A stretch of DNA of 12,273 nucleotides. It comes from Desulfobacteraceae bacterium. Its GTDB lineage: Bacteria > Desulfobacterota > Desulfobacteria > Desulfobacterales > SURF-15. Each line of letters opens with the position of its first letter. Position 1 is the stretch's first letter. The DNA lies in NCBI GenBank assembly GCA_003599475.1, contig QZKK01000177.1, positions 1-12,273 of the forward strand, given 5' to 3'. A model generated the notes under the pieces. That model searched no databases. It was not told where the DNA came from and saw only the letters and a program-made list of their open reading frames with translations. The position numbers were made by a program, and so were the translations under genes. This document shows, one piece after another, positions 1 through 6,453 of the stretch.

Positions 1-335
1 TGGTCACCACGGAGAGCGGCCTCCAGTACGAGGTGCTCAAGGCGGGCGACGGCCCCCGGCCCACCAACGGGCAGCAGGTCCGCCTCCACTACAAGGGCAC
101 GCTCATCGACGGCAAGGAGTTCGACAGCTCCTACGGCCGCGGCGAGCCGGCGGTCTTCCAGGTGGGCGGGCTCATCACGGGCTTCAACCAGGCGCTCGAG
201 CTCATGCCCGTGGGGAGCCACTGGCGCGTCGTGATCCCCGGAGACCTGGCCTACGGGCCCGGCGGCGCGGGCGGGGACATCGGCCCCAACGCCACGCTGA
301 TCTTCGAGATCGAGCTGCTGGAGATCGTCGAGTAG
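1..335 (+). CDS. FKBP-type peptidyl-prolyl cis-trans isomerase, C-terminal part (5' end outside window)
   Basis: FKBP-fold prolyl isomerase domain; it would catalyse cis-trans isomerisation of Xaa-Pro bonds during protein folding. The reading frame is open from position 3, so the start codon and any signal peptide lie upstream. The 110 visible residues are almost a complete FKBP domain: SGLQYEVL entry strand, VRLHYKGTLIDGKEFDSS, LITGFNQAL, MPVGSHWRVVIP, LAYG, then IGPNATLIFEIELLEI at the end. The active-site tryptophan of many FKBPs (V/L-I-x-G-W) is Phe here (LITGF), a variation known in some bacterial members. Only one of the ~110 codons ends in A or T (a gga), far from the genes right of position 460. 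It faces the truncated FAD oxidase gene tail-to-tail with 16 bases between stops. Family assignment is certain; whether it is Mip-like or FkpA-like cannot be told. Confidence 0.95.
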   Translation, partial: VTTESGLQYEVLKAGDGPRPTNGQQVRLHYKGTLIDGKEFDSSYGRGEPAVFQVGGLITGFNQALELMPVGSHWRVVIPGDLAYGPGGAGGDIGPNATLIFEIELLEIVE

Positions 336-341
336 GCGGGT

Positions 342-362
342 GCCGCGGCTCTCAGCCGCGGC
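342..362. terminator. GC-rich hairpin between convergent stop codons
   Basis: A perfect 9-bp inverted repeat, GCCGCGGCT-CTC-AGCCGCGGC, lies between the FKBP stop (333-335) and the FAD oxidase stop, and it includes that second stop (352-354). Position between two convergent genes suggests a shared transcription-ending structure. There is no T-run on either strand, so it is not a classical intrinsic terminator. Confidence 0.45.
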
Positions 363-1257
363 GTGCCTCCCGGAGGAAGCGCCGGGCGAGCTGGGCGACG
401 CGGTCCTCGCCCTGCTCCTCGGCCTCCCGGAGGATGGCTTCCGCGTCCGGCAGCTTCAGATTCGAATACTGGTTGAAAGCCCAGATGCACTGCCGGTCGA
501 CGATTTCGAGGACCGAGGGCAAAACACCGGAATACATGAGTTGGCTGACTGCGTTTCCCGCATCTTCCAGAAGATCGAAAGTCGCCAACGTGGTGGCTGA
601 AACAGGCGGTTTGGGGTTGATCTTCAAGGTCAACTCGGTGATGACTCCGAGAGTCCCTTCGGATCCCACAAAGAGACGGCACAAATCGTAGCCGGAAGCC
701 GTTTTCATGGTCTCCGATCCGGTCCTCATGATGCGGCCGTCGGGCAGCACGATCTGCATTCCCAGCACATAATCTTTGGTGGTCCCATACTTTGCGCCTT
801 TGATGCCGCCGGAGTTCAGCGCTGCGTTTCCGCCAAGCGTGCTGACCTTGCTGCTGGCCGGGTCGGGCGGGAAAAAAAAGCCGTAAGGGGCAAGCGCCTT
901 ATCCAGGTCGTCGTTGATGACCCCGGGTTGAACGACGACCAGGCGGTCTTCGATACGGATGGAGAGAATCCTGTTCATATGGCTCAAATCGAGGACGATA
1001 CCGCCTCTTACCGGCACGGAAAGCCCGGAAAGGCCCGTGCCCGCCCCTCGCGGGATGACCGGGATCTTCTCGCGGTTGGCCAGTTTCAGCACCTCCGACA
1101 CCTGCTCGGCGGTCTCCGCCCATACGGCGCAGAACGGGCGGCTGAACTCCTCGGAAGCATCGTAGGAATAAGAGACCAGATCGATCAGTCGGTCCGTGTA
1201 ATTCTCTTCCCCGACGATCTGTTGCAGCGATCGCTTGACGGTTTCATTCATCTTCAT
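352..1257 (-). CDS. FAD-linked 2-hydroxyacid oxidoreductase (GlcD type), C-terminally truncated or chimeric
   Basis: FAD-binding PCMH-type oxidoreductase of the GlcD/D-lactate dehydrogenase family, expected to oxidise a 2-hydroxyacid to a 2-oxoacid. From the start at 1257 the protein has 301 residues. The FAD domain is intact: PRGAGTGLSG at ~69-78, PPDPASS-x-STLGGNAALNSGG at ~130-151, and VGSEGTLGVITE at ~197-208. Full family members are ~450-490 residues; the rest of the FAD-oxidase C-terminal domain, including the usual H-x-G-D-G-N-x-H motif, is absent. From about residue 277 the sequence turns into an Arg/Glu/Ala-rich tail (AILREAEEQGEDRVAQLARR) with almost purely G/C third positions. The ATG at 1257 was chosen because AGGA lies just upstream and a good promoter lies at 1321-1349; an ATG at 1251 is equally possible. 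An in-frame ATG at 1419 is upstream of the promoter. It is divergent from the TRAP operon. Confidence 0.85.
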   Translation of the reverse strand: MKMNETVKRSLQQIVGEENYTDRLIDLVSYSYDASEEFSRPFCAVWAETAEQVSEVLKLANREKIPVIPRGAGTGLSGLSVPVRGGIVLDLSHMNRILSIRIEDRLVVVQPGVINDDLDKALAPYGFFFPPDPASSKVSTLGGNAALNSGGIKGAKYGTTKDYVLGMQIVLPDGRIMRTGSETMKTASGYDLCRLFVGSEGTLGVITELTLKINPKPPVSATTLATFDLLEDAGNAVSQLMYSGVLPSVLEIVDRQCIWAFNQYSNLKLPDAEAILREAEEQGEDRVAQLARRFLREARRG

Positions 1258-1320
1258 CGGTTCCTGATAAAAACCTTTCTTCAAATTCTGCTTAGGCGTA
1301 TGTTCCGGCACGGCGTCCGG

Positions 1321-1349
1321 AGGATATCGAAGCGGAAATCGTATGTCAA
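1321..1349 (-). promoter_or_regulatory. sigma70-type promoter of the FAD oxidase gene
   Basis: On the minus strand, TTGACA (1349-1344), a 17-base spacer and TATCCT (1326-1321) match the sigma70 consensus at 6/6 and 4/6 positions. A start near 1314 gives a leader of about 57 nt to the ATG at 1257. This rules against the longer in-frame start at 1419. Confidence 0.6.
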
Positions 1350-1468
1350 AGCAGGTCTTTTGTAAACAGCAATTATCGGCGCGGCCGCATCGGTTTCCGA
1401 TGATGCATTTCCGGTGCAATCTGACGGCGGGGAAGCAGCCGATATGGACGAAAGCCCCGGTTCAGACG

Positions 1469-1485
1469 GTCAAATTCTATTTGAC
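1469..1485. promoter_or_regulatory. 17-bp perfect palindrome, candidate operator over the TRAP -35 box
   Basis: GTCAAAT-TCT-ATTTGAC is a perfect 7-bp inverted repeat with a 3-base centre. Its right arm overlaps TTGACA of the TRAP promoter by five bases, so a bound repressor would block RNA polymerase. A second pair of arms, GCCCC (1454-1458) and GGGGC (1496-1500), shares the same centre at 1477. The regulator family cannot be named from the sequence. Confidence 0.5.
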
Positions 1486-1509
1486 ACCGGTTTTTGGGGC
1501 TGTTATGGT
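1481..1509 (+). promoter_or_regulatory. sigma70-type promoter of the TRAP operon
   Basis: TTGACA (1481-1486), 17-base spacer, TATGGT (1504-1509): 6/6 and 4/6 consensus positions. Transcription would begin near 1516, giving a leader of ~145 nt before the dctP-like start at 1660. Confidence 0.6.
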
Positions 1510-1571
1510 CGAAGCGCTCGATTAGGCAGTAGCAGCAGCTCACGCCCGTTATCCCGTTTGGCATGATCGAT

Positions 1572-1598
1572 GCGATTCCGCACAGACGGAATATCGCT
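1572..1598 (+). other. imperfect hairpin in the TRAP operon leader
   Basis: ATTCCG (1575-1580) and CGGAAT (1587-1592) pair around a 6-base loop. An alternative fold pairs GCGAT with ATCGC around TCCG/CGGA with a 2-base bulge. There is no T-run, so it is not a terminator. It could stabilise the leader or be incidental. Confidence 0.25.
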
Positions 1599-1659
1599 CA
1601 TAGCGGAGATGTCACTAGGCATTATGCTTCACTAAAATCTTAACCGAATGGAGGATGTT

Positions 1660-2709
1660 ATGAACAAAAGGGTTGTCGTTGTCGTACTGCTCGTTCTGGG
1701 ACTCCTGCTTCCGGGGATCGCTTCCGCAGCGGATCCGATCGTATGGAAGGTTCAAACGCCCTGGCCGCCATCGCTGTGGCAGCATAAATCGGCGCAGATC
1801 TGGGCGGAAGATATTGCGAAAATAAGCGGCGGGCGCATGAAGATCAATCTGTTTGCAACCGACGAAATCGTTCCGGCATTCGAAGTATACGATTCCGTGC
1901 GGGTGGGCACGCTGGATGCCGGCCATACCTGGGCCGGCTACAACATCGGAAAATTTCCCGCATTGACCATGTATGCCGCAACCCCTGCCTTTTTCGATCT
2001 TCTCGGGTACATGACATGGATGTATGCGGGGGGAGGCAAAGAGCTCTGGCAGGAGCTCTATGGGAAGAACGTCGTGGTGTTTCCGGTTGGAATGCTGTGG
2101 GCGGAAGGGGGCGGCTGGGCTAACAAGAAGATCCAGAAACTGCAGGATTTCAAGGGGCTGAAATATCGAACCGTTCTGATCTGGGGGCAGATTCTCTCCG
2201 AGGCCGGCGCTTCGGTTGTCACCCTTCCCGCAGGCGATATCGTACCGTCGCTCCAGCGCGGCACTCTCGATGCGGCCGAGTTCAGCACCCCGGTTACCGA
2301 TCTTCCGCTCGGATTTCACGAAGTGGCGAAATATGTTTATTTCCCGGGGCTTCATCAGATCGCCGGTTTTCTCGAGCTCCTGATCAACCCGAAGAAATGG
2401 GAAGCCCTCCCCGCCGACCTCAAAGAGGTCGTCAAGGTCGCTTCGGATGCGGCGGTTACCCGTGCGCTGACCGGCTGGCTCAGGGACGACTGCCTGGCGG
2501 TTCAGAAGTTCAAAGAGACCGGCACCGAGGTCATCAAATTCCCCCAGGAGATGCAGCAGGAAATTCTCGACAAATTCGTAGAAAAGTACAATTCACAGAA
2601 AGATCCGTTGTTCCAGAAGGTTTGGAAATCACAAAAGGACTTCTTGAAGATCTATACGCCTTACATGGGTCTTCAGAAAGTCGATGCCCAAGTCGACGTG
2701 AATAAATAA
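1660..2709 (+). CDS. TRAP transporter solute-binding protein (DctP family, 2-oxoacid/aromatic-acid branch)
   Basis: Periplasmic substrate-binding subunit of a tripartite ATP-independent transporter, 349 residues. The start at 1660 is preceded at the right spacing by GGAGG (1650-1654); the in-frame ATG at 1648 overlaps that site and is rejected. Residues 1-23 are a Sec signal peptide: MNKR, a Val/Leu-rich core, and cleavage after ASA. The mature part shows WKVQTPWP, GGRMKINLF, the V-G-T-L-D-A-G-H region, AGGGKELWQELY, the LKYR segment with the expected carboxylate-binding Arg at ~170, and AGDIVPSLQRGTLDAAEF. These match the branch that includes TakP and FcbT1-type proteins, which bind 2-oxoacids, lactate or aromatic acids. 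First gene of the operon and separated from the permease genes by a terminator-like hairpin, consistent with higher expression of the binding protein. The exact ligand is unknown. Confidence 0.92.
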   Translation: MNKRVVVVVLLVLGLLLPGIASAADPIVWKVQTPWPPSLWQHKSAQIWAEDIAKISGGRMKINLFATDEIVPAFEVYDSVRVGTLDAGHTWAGYNIGKFPALTMYAATPAFFDLLGYMTWMYAGGGKELWQELYGKNVVVFPVGMLWAEGGGWANKKIQKLQDFKGLKYRTVLIWGQILSEAGASVVTLPAGDIVPSLQRGTLDAAEFSTPVTDLPLGFHEVAKYVYFPGLHQIAGFLELLINPKKWEALPADLKEVVKVASDAAVTRALTGWLRDDCLAVQKFKETGTEVIKFPQEMQQEILDKFVEKYNSQKDPLFQKVWKSQKDFLKIYTPYMGLQKVDAQVDVNK

Positions 2710-2716
2710 CCTGTTG

Positions 2717-2774
2717 AGCGGGTGGAGGAAGGTATCCGGAAGATAGGAATCCAAAGCCTTCACCCGCTTTTTTT
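2717..2774 (+). terminator. terminator-like hairpin (attenuator) between dctP-like and dctQ-like genes
   Basis: AGCGGGTG (2717-2724) pairs with CACCCGCT (2761-2768), with possible inner AAGG/CCTT pairing past a bulge, and is followed by seven T residues (2768-2774). The T-run runs directly into the dctQ-like ATG at 2775. The long loop (~36 nt) makes it weaker than a classical terminator, so partial termination is more likely than a full stop. The loop contains a strong ribosome-site-like GGAGG that is too far from either start to serve it. Confidence 0.55.
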
Positions 2775-3305
2775 ATGGATAAAGAGGCCATGGAAGGAAT
2801 CAAGAAATTTGTCGGCGCGGTCGATTCAATCAGTGAGTGGTCCGGTCGGATCGCCTGCTGGATCATCGTTCCGCTCGTCATGGGAACCGTTTACGATGTG
2901 CTGATGCGATACCTCTTCAAATCCCCCACCAAATGGGCCTACGAGCTGACCTGGATGGAATACGCGGCTCTTTTCATGCTGGGAGGGGCATACGGGCTTC
3001 GGCACCACGTCCATGTGCGGGTCGATGTCCTCTATAACAAATACCCACCCCGCGTTCAAGCCGTATTCGATGCGCTCATGTACCTGTTGTTCTTTTTTCC
3101 GCTCTATATCCTCCTGATCGTCTATGGAACCAAGTACGCAGCCTATTCCTGGACGATATTGGAAAATTCGTACCTGAGCTACTGGCAGCCTCCGGTCTAC
3201 CCGATAAAGACGCTGATCCCGGTTGCCTTCACGCTCTTTTTTGTCCAGGGGATTGCGGAATTCATACGGAATGCGACGTTTGCGATAAAGGGAAAAGCGT
3301 TATGA
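2775..3305 (+). CDS. TRAP transporter small permease subunit (DctQ family)
   Basis: Small integral membrane subunit of the TRAP transporter, 176 residues, which pairs with the DctM-like subunit. Four hydrophobic segments fit the DctQ fold: roughly residues 25-45 (ACWIIVPLVMGTVYDVLMRY), 58-75, 95-118 and 143-162. The typical DctQ features W-A-Y-E-L-T-W and the Gly-rich third-helix entry LGGAYGLRHHVHVRVDVL are clear. The start is uncertain: ATG 2775 follows a T-run with no ribosome site, while ATG 2790 has AGAGG only two bases away. Either leaves all membrane segments intact. The gene overlaps the next one by four bases (ATGA), implying translational coupling. Confidence 0.9.
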   Translation: MDKEAMEGIKKFVGAVDSISEWSGRIACWIIVPLVMGTVYDVLMRYLFKSPTKWAYELTWMEYAALFMLGGAYGLRHHVHVRVDVLYNKYPPRVQAVFDALMYLLFFFPLYILLIVYGTKYAAYSWTILENSYLSYWQPPVYPIKTLIPVAFTLFFVQGIAEFIRNATFAIKGKAL

Positions 3306-4618
3306 GTCCTGAACATCTTTCCGTCATAATGTTTGCCGGGGTGCTGGGCATGGTGATGACCGGCTTTCCCCTCTACCTGTCCCTGGGGGGGCTGGGCCTT
3401 CTGTTCGGTATTCTCGGCGGGTGGGCGCCCCAGGTTTTCAACCAGTTCATCAGCCGGACCTACGGGCTGATGGCCAACGAGGTGCTGCCGGCCGTTCCCC
3501 TTTTCGTCTTCATGGGAGTGATCCTTTCACGCTCCGGTGCTGCGGAACGGCTTTTCAACGTTCTTTACATGGCGATGGGCGGAATCCGCGGCGGGCTTGC
3601 GCATGCGACCATCATTCTGTCCACCATCTTTGCGGCGACAGCGGGAATCGTCGGCGCCACCGAGACCACCGTCGGTCTGATGGCCCTTCCGGCCATGCTC
3701 AAACGGGGCTACAACATCCCGCTTGCATGCGGTTCGATCTGCGCCGGAGGGACGCTCGGCATCATCATTCCCCCGAGCGTCATGCTGCTGCTCTACGGGC
3801 CCACCGCAGGGCTTTCGGTCGCCAAGCTGTTCATGGCGGCGGTTTTTCCCGGCTTTCTGCTCTCCGGGCTCTACCTGCTCTACATTACGGTCTTGTGCTT
3901 TTTCGATCCCAAGTCCGGACCCGCCATGCCCAAGGAAGAGCGGAACGTCCCGATTCTTACGATCATCAGCGACCTGATCCGCTACATGATTCCGCCCCTT
4001 TTTCTGATTTTCATGGTGCTCGGCAGCATTCTGGTCGGCATCGCTTCCCCCACCGAGGCAGCGGCCGTCGGAGCCTTCGGTTCCGTGATCGTAGCGATCG
4101 GCTACCGCCGGTTCAACTACAAGATCCTCTACGAATCCGCCATGCAGACCCTTTCGATTTCCACCATGATCCTGTTCGTCTCGCTTGGGGCGACCCTGTT
4201 CAGCGGGGTCTTCATGGGGCTGGGGGGCGCGAAATACATCGGCAGCCTGGTGGTGGCACTGCCTTTCGGGAAATGGGGCATTCTCGCGGTGATGATGATT
4301 GTGATCATCATACTTGGGATGTTCATCGACTGGATCGGAATCCTTTTCATCGTCATCCCGATCTTTACGCCGATTGCGATGAAGATGGGGTTCGATCCGA
4401 TCTGGTTTGCGACGGTGGTCTGTGTAAATCTTCAGATGTCCTTTTTGACTCCGCCGTTTGCCTATTCCATGTTCTACCTCAAAGGGATCGCCCCCCCCAG
4501 CGTGACCATGGTGCATATTTACAAGGGGGTGGTCCCGTTTTGTGCGATTCAGGTCATTGCGTTGATCATCGTAATCGCTTTCCCGTGGCTCAGCCTCTGG
4601 CTGCCAAGCAAGATGTGA
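3302..4618 (+). CDS. TRAP transporter large permease subunit (DctM family)
   Basis: Large integral membrane subunit, 438 residues, that forms the sodium-coupled transport channel. It is hydrophobic throughout with about a dozen membrane segments. Family hallmarks include P-L-F-V-F-M-G at ~68-74, the AATAGIVGATETTVGLMALPAML segment, GTLGIIIPPSVMLLLYG (the I-P-P-S motif), ASPTEAAAVGAFG, a second repeat with FIDWIGILFIVIPIFTPIA, and FLTPPFAYSMFYLKGIAPP near the end. Length is normal for the family. The start codon overlaps the preceding stop (ATGA). The pairing with a TakP/FcbT1-like binding protein fits the FcbT3-like branch of large permeases. Family identity is firm; the substrate is not known. 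Confidence 0.95.
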   Translation: MSPEHLSVIMFAGVLGMVMTGFPLYLSLGGLGLLFGILGGWAPQVFNQFISRTYGLMANEVLPAVPLFVFMGVILSRSGAAERLFNVLYMAMGGIRGGLAHATIILSTIFAATAGIVGATETTVGLMALPAMLKRGYNIPLACGSICAGGTLGIIIPPSVMLLLYGPTAGLSVAKLFMAAVFPGFLLSGLYLLYITVLCFFDPKSGPAMPKEERNVPILTIISDLIRYMIPPLFLIFMVLGSILVGIASPTEAAAVGAFGSVIVAIGYRRFNYKILYESAMQTLSISTMILFVSLGATLFSGVFMGLGGAKYIGSLVVALPFGKWGILAVMMIVIIILGMFIDWIGILFIVIPIFTPIAMKMGFDPIWFATVVCVNLQMSFLTPPFAYSMFYLKGIAPPSVTMVHIYKGVVPFCAIQVIALIIVIAFPWLSLWLPSKM

Positions 4619-4629
4619 GAAGCGGAGAG

Positions 4630-4839
4630 AAGCTGAAAGCTCAAAGCTCAAAGCAAGAGAAAAGATAGAAAAGCTTAGAGCTCGAAGCGGAAAGCAAACG
4701 AAGCTCCGAAGAAGCTCATCGGTCGAGTCTGAAAACAAAAAAGCTCAAGTCGGAAGGATTCCGTTCCCTTCCGCCTTGAGCTTTCTCTTTTTTCACCCGA
4801 TGCCGACTTTTCCCGGCCTTGAGCTTTGATCTTTGAGCT
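4630..4839. repeat. heptamer inverted-repeat element 1 (unit AAGCTCA)
   Basis: Left arm: heptamers aagctga, aagctca, aagctca, aagcaag at 4630-4657, then more degenerate copies (aagctta, gagctcg, aagcgga, aagcaaa) at 4671-4698. Right arm, inverted: ttgagct, ttgatct, ttgagct at 4819-4839, ending three bases before the stop codon of the 421-residue gene. The terminator at 4740-4793 lies between the arms and its stem is built from the same unit. No gene is seen in the spacer. Confidence 0.7.
4740..4793. terminator. strong bidirectional terminator between the TRAP operon and the unknown gene
   Basis: Ten-base arms AAAGCTCAAG (4740-4749) and CTTGAGCTTT (4775-4784) pair, then CGGAAGG pairs with CCTTCCG inside after one mismatch, around a ~9-base loop. 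The plus strand continues with TCTCTTTTTT; the minus strand continues with a T-rich run (complement of 4734-4740). It serves the convergent dctM-like gene and the minus-strand gene ending at 4842. Confidence 0.85.
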
Positions 4840-4841
4840 TC

Positions 4842-6107
4842 CTACAAATGCAGCTTCCGCGCGCAGACAACCCCGATGCCTGCGCGGGTGAGGGCATCGG
4901 CCGTCAAGTTCACGGAGCGATGCTTTTCGATGTAGTTTTTCTCCAAGGCGGGCATCAATCCCCGCTTTTCGATCTCCTCTTTCGTAAGGAAGTAATCCAG
5001 GATATCCGAAGGATGTTCCTCCCCCTGTTCCACGTCGCATTCGCCGCCTTCGTGTTTTGCTGCGATGTTTGCCACCTCTTTGGCCACCTCCACGAGCTCT
5101 TCCCGGCGGTTGTAAGGCTGTCGGACGATGGAGCGCCAGGTCTCGGTGATATGGTGTTCGAAGCGGACCACATCTTCCAGCCCCAGCGCTTTACGGGTCC
5201 GGGCGGCCTTGCGGATGGTGTCGTTGTTTACGGAATTGGACAGATTGAACCCGATCAAAGACGTGCTTCCGGATTCGCGGGCAAACAACCGCGCGGTCAT
5301 AAGCGTCCAGAGGATGCTGTACGGATTGTCGTTTCCCATGAAGACCGAAATCTTGAACTCGTTGTCGATTCCCAGCTTGTGAAGCAGGTAGCCCGCCATC
5401 ACGGTTCCGGGATTGATATTCAACACCTGTTTGATCCCGTATTCGGTATAGTAGCGGAGGTACTCCTCCACCCATCGGATCGGGTAATCGTTGGGCTGCC
5501 CGATGCCGCCGAAATAGCCGGTGATGGTCTCGGGGCCTCCGAGATGGATGTTCGAGCCGTCGGTGCCCTTGGTGTCCAGCGTCTCGCAATAGCTTGCGCC
5601 CATGATCTGCATGGCCGCCGCAACGGCCAGGATGTCGCCATTGTCGCGGGACTGTTCGGCCATGTTGCGGACCCGAATGAAACGCCCCGGCATCAGCTCC
5701 TTTCTTTCGATCGCACGCCTCGCTTCCGTGACAAGCCACGGGAAATACTGCAGGGCACTGATTTCGAGCGTAACAGCGTGTTCTTCATCGAACCCGCCTG
5801 CGGGCACCCTGCTTCCGAGCACCTTCTTTCGGTATGCCTCTACCGAGACAAACGTCTTTTTGTCCCGCTGTTCTATCAGCCACTGGAGATCTTTCAAGTA
5901 AGGGGATCTTTCCTTCTCCAGGCGTGACAGGAGGTTTTCGAGTTTTCGCGATGCCGCGGCTCTTTTGTTGATCTCTTCCGGACCGCCGAACCGGTTGATG
6001 ACCGCCAGAAGCTCGCCGATCAGTTCGTTTTCAGGATCGGTAAGAAGACGGTTGATCTCCGCGACATGCGACTCGGAGATTTTCAGAAGTTCTCTCAGTG
6101 AATCCAT
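4842..6107 (-). CDS. unrecognised 421-residue soluble protein, possibly an alpha/beta barrel enzyme
   Basis: I do not recognise this family. The protein has no signal peptide or membrane segment, so it is probably cytoplasmic. Residues ~1-95 are charged and helical (long stretches of Leu/Glu/Lys/Arg). Residues ~110-330 alternate short hydrophobic strands and helices, for example GRFIRVRN (141-148), AMQIMGASYCETLDTKGTDG (165-184), KQVLNINPGT (226-235) and SVFMGNDNPY (254-263). Gly/Asn/Asp-rich loops follow the strands, as in TIM-barrel enzymes. Cys174, His188 and a His-His pair at 318-319 are possible active-site or metal residues. The start at 6107 has AAGGAG (6115-6120) seven bases upstream, a strong ribosome site. 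It lies downstream of PanB-like and MtaA-like genes on the same strand, 346 bases away. It may be a partner enzyme in one-carbon or 2-oxoacid chemistry, but that rests on position alone. Confidence 0.8.
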   Translation of the reverse strand: MDSLRELLKISESHVAEINRLLTDPENELIGELLAVINRFGGPEEINKRAAASRKLENLLSRLEKERSPYLKDLQWLIEQRDKKTFVSVEAYRKKVLGSRVPAGGFDEEHAVTLEISALQYFPWLVTEARRAIERKELMPGRFIRVRNMAEQSRDNGDILAVAAAMQIMGASYCETLDTKGTDGSNIHLGGPETITGYFGGIGQPNDYPIRWVEEYLRYYTEYGIKQVLNINPGTVMAGYLLHKLGIDNEFKISVFMGNDNPYSILWTLMTARLFARESGSTSLIGFNLSNSVNNDTIRKAARTRKALGLEDVVRFEHHITETWRSIVRQPYNRREELVEVAKEVANIAAKHEGGECDVEQGEEHPSDILDYFLTKEEIEKRGLMPALEKNYIEKHRSVNLTADALTRAGIGVVCARKLHL

Positions 6108-6453
6108 TCATTCGCTCCTTTCAATTGATCCCCCCCGAATAGCGGCCTTCTACGCGGTCTCAATATTCTGCCCTGATTTGGCGATTCACGATTCCTTTGA
6201 AAATTAAAAATTCGAATCTCGAAATACGAAATCCGAAACAATATCGAAATGTTCAAAATTCAAAACGAGGCAAAGCGCCTTGAGCCTGGTGGTTCTTCCG
6301 TTTTGATCATTTGTAGTTTATTCATTTGAATTTGTTTCGGGTTTCGACGTTCGGATTTCGGATTTCCGTGTCTCCGGTGAATGGGTCAAATACGGAGCGT
6401 TTTCTAGGGTTTCCAATTGCCTCCTTCGGAGACAGAACCTTTGAGACACGGCA
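6108..6453. other. 346-bp gene-free spacer, AT-rich
   Basis: This spacer between the PanB-like gene and the 421-residue gene has no credible gene on either strand. It is AT-rich compared with the flanking coding sequence and is dominated by heptamer element 2 at 6209-6366. The last ~90 bases before the PanB-like stop hold only a small CTCC-GAA-GGAG hairpin on the minus strand. I found no convincing promoter for the 421-residue gene here. Confidence 0.6.
6209..6366. repeat. heptamer inverted-repeat element 2 (unit like AATCCGA)
   Basis: Left arm: in-register heptamers aattcga, atctcga, aatacga, aatccga at 6209-6236, then aacaata, tcgaaat, gttcaaa, attcaaa up to 6264. Right arm: ttgtttc, gggtttc, gacgttc, ggatttc, ggatttc at 6332-6366, with a related AT-rich stretch from 6300. 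The arms are imperfect reverse complements of about 60 bases each around a ~35-base core (6267-6299). Confidence 0.7.

Larger units (their letters stand above)
1258..1659. other. 402-bp divergent regulatory region
   Basis: This gene-free stretch separates the FAD oxidase (leftward) from the TRAP operon (rightward). It holds one outward promoter for each side, a palindrome over the right promoter, and an imperfect hairpin in the TRAP leader. I see no credible small gene: the short open frames here lack ribosome sites and family-like sequence. A shared regulator is plausible, but no regulator gene lies inside the window. Confidence 0.6.

Noticed and set aside
340..691. Small plus-strand open frames and a minus-strand frame at 251-682 around the FKBP/oxidase junction
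   Set aside because: They overlap the two recognised genes, lack ribosome sites and show no family-like pattern. They do not explain the composition break.
1258..1419. Longer N-terminus of the FAD oxidase starting at 1419
   Set aside because: The extra 54 residues do not resemble the family, and the promoter at 1321-1349 would start transcription inside this segment.
2722..2904. 60-codon open frame starting in the dctP-dctQ spacer
   Set aside because: It begins inside the attenuator-like hairpin and runs in the wrong frame over the DctQ-like gene.
3421..4738. Long open frames overlapping the DctM-like gene: plus-strand 3421-4668 and minus-strand 3527-4738
   Set aside because: Both lie over a clear family member in another frame. 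Their sequences are rich in His, Arg, Asp and Gln with no family-like order, as expected from shadow frames.
4833..5927. 364-codon plus-strand open frame opposite the unrecognised minus-strand gene
   Set aside because: The minus-strand frame has a strong ribosome site, a normal soluble-protein pattern and a terminator at its end. The plus-strand frame has neither a ribosome site nor a family-like sequence.
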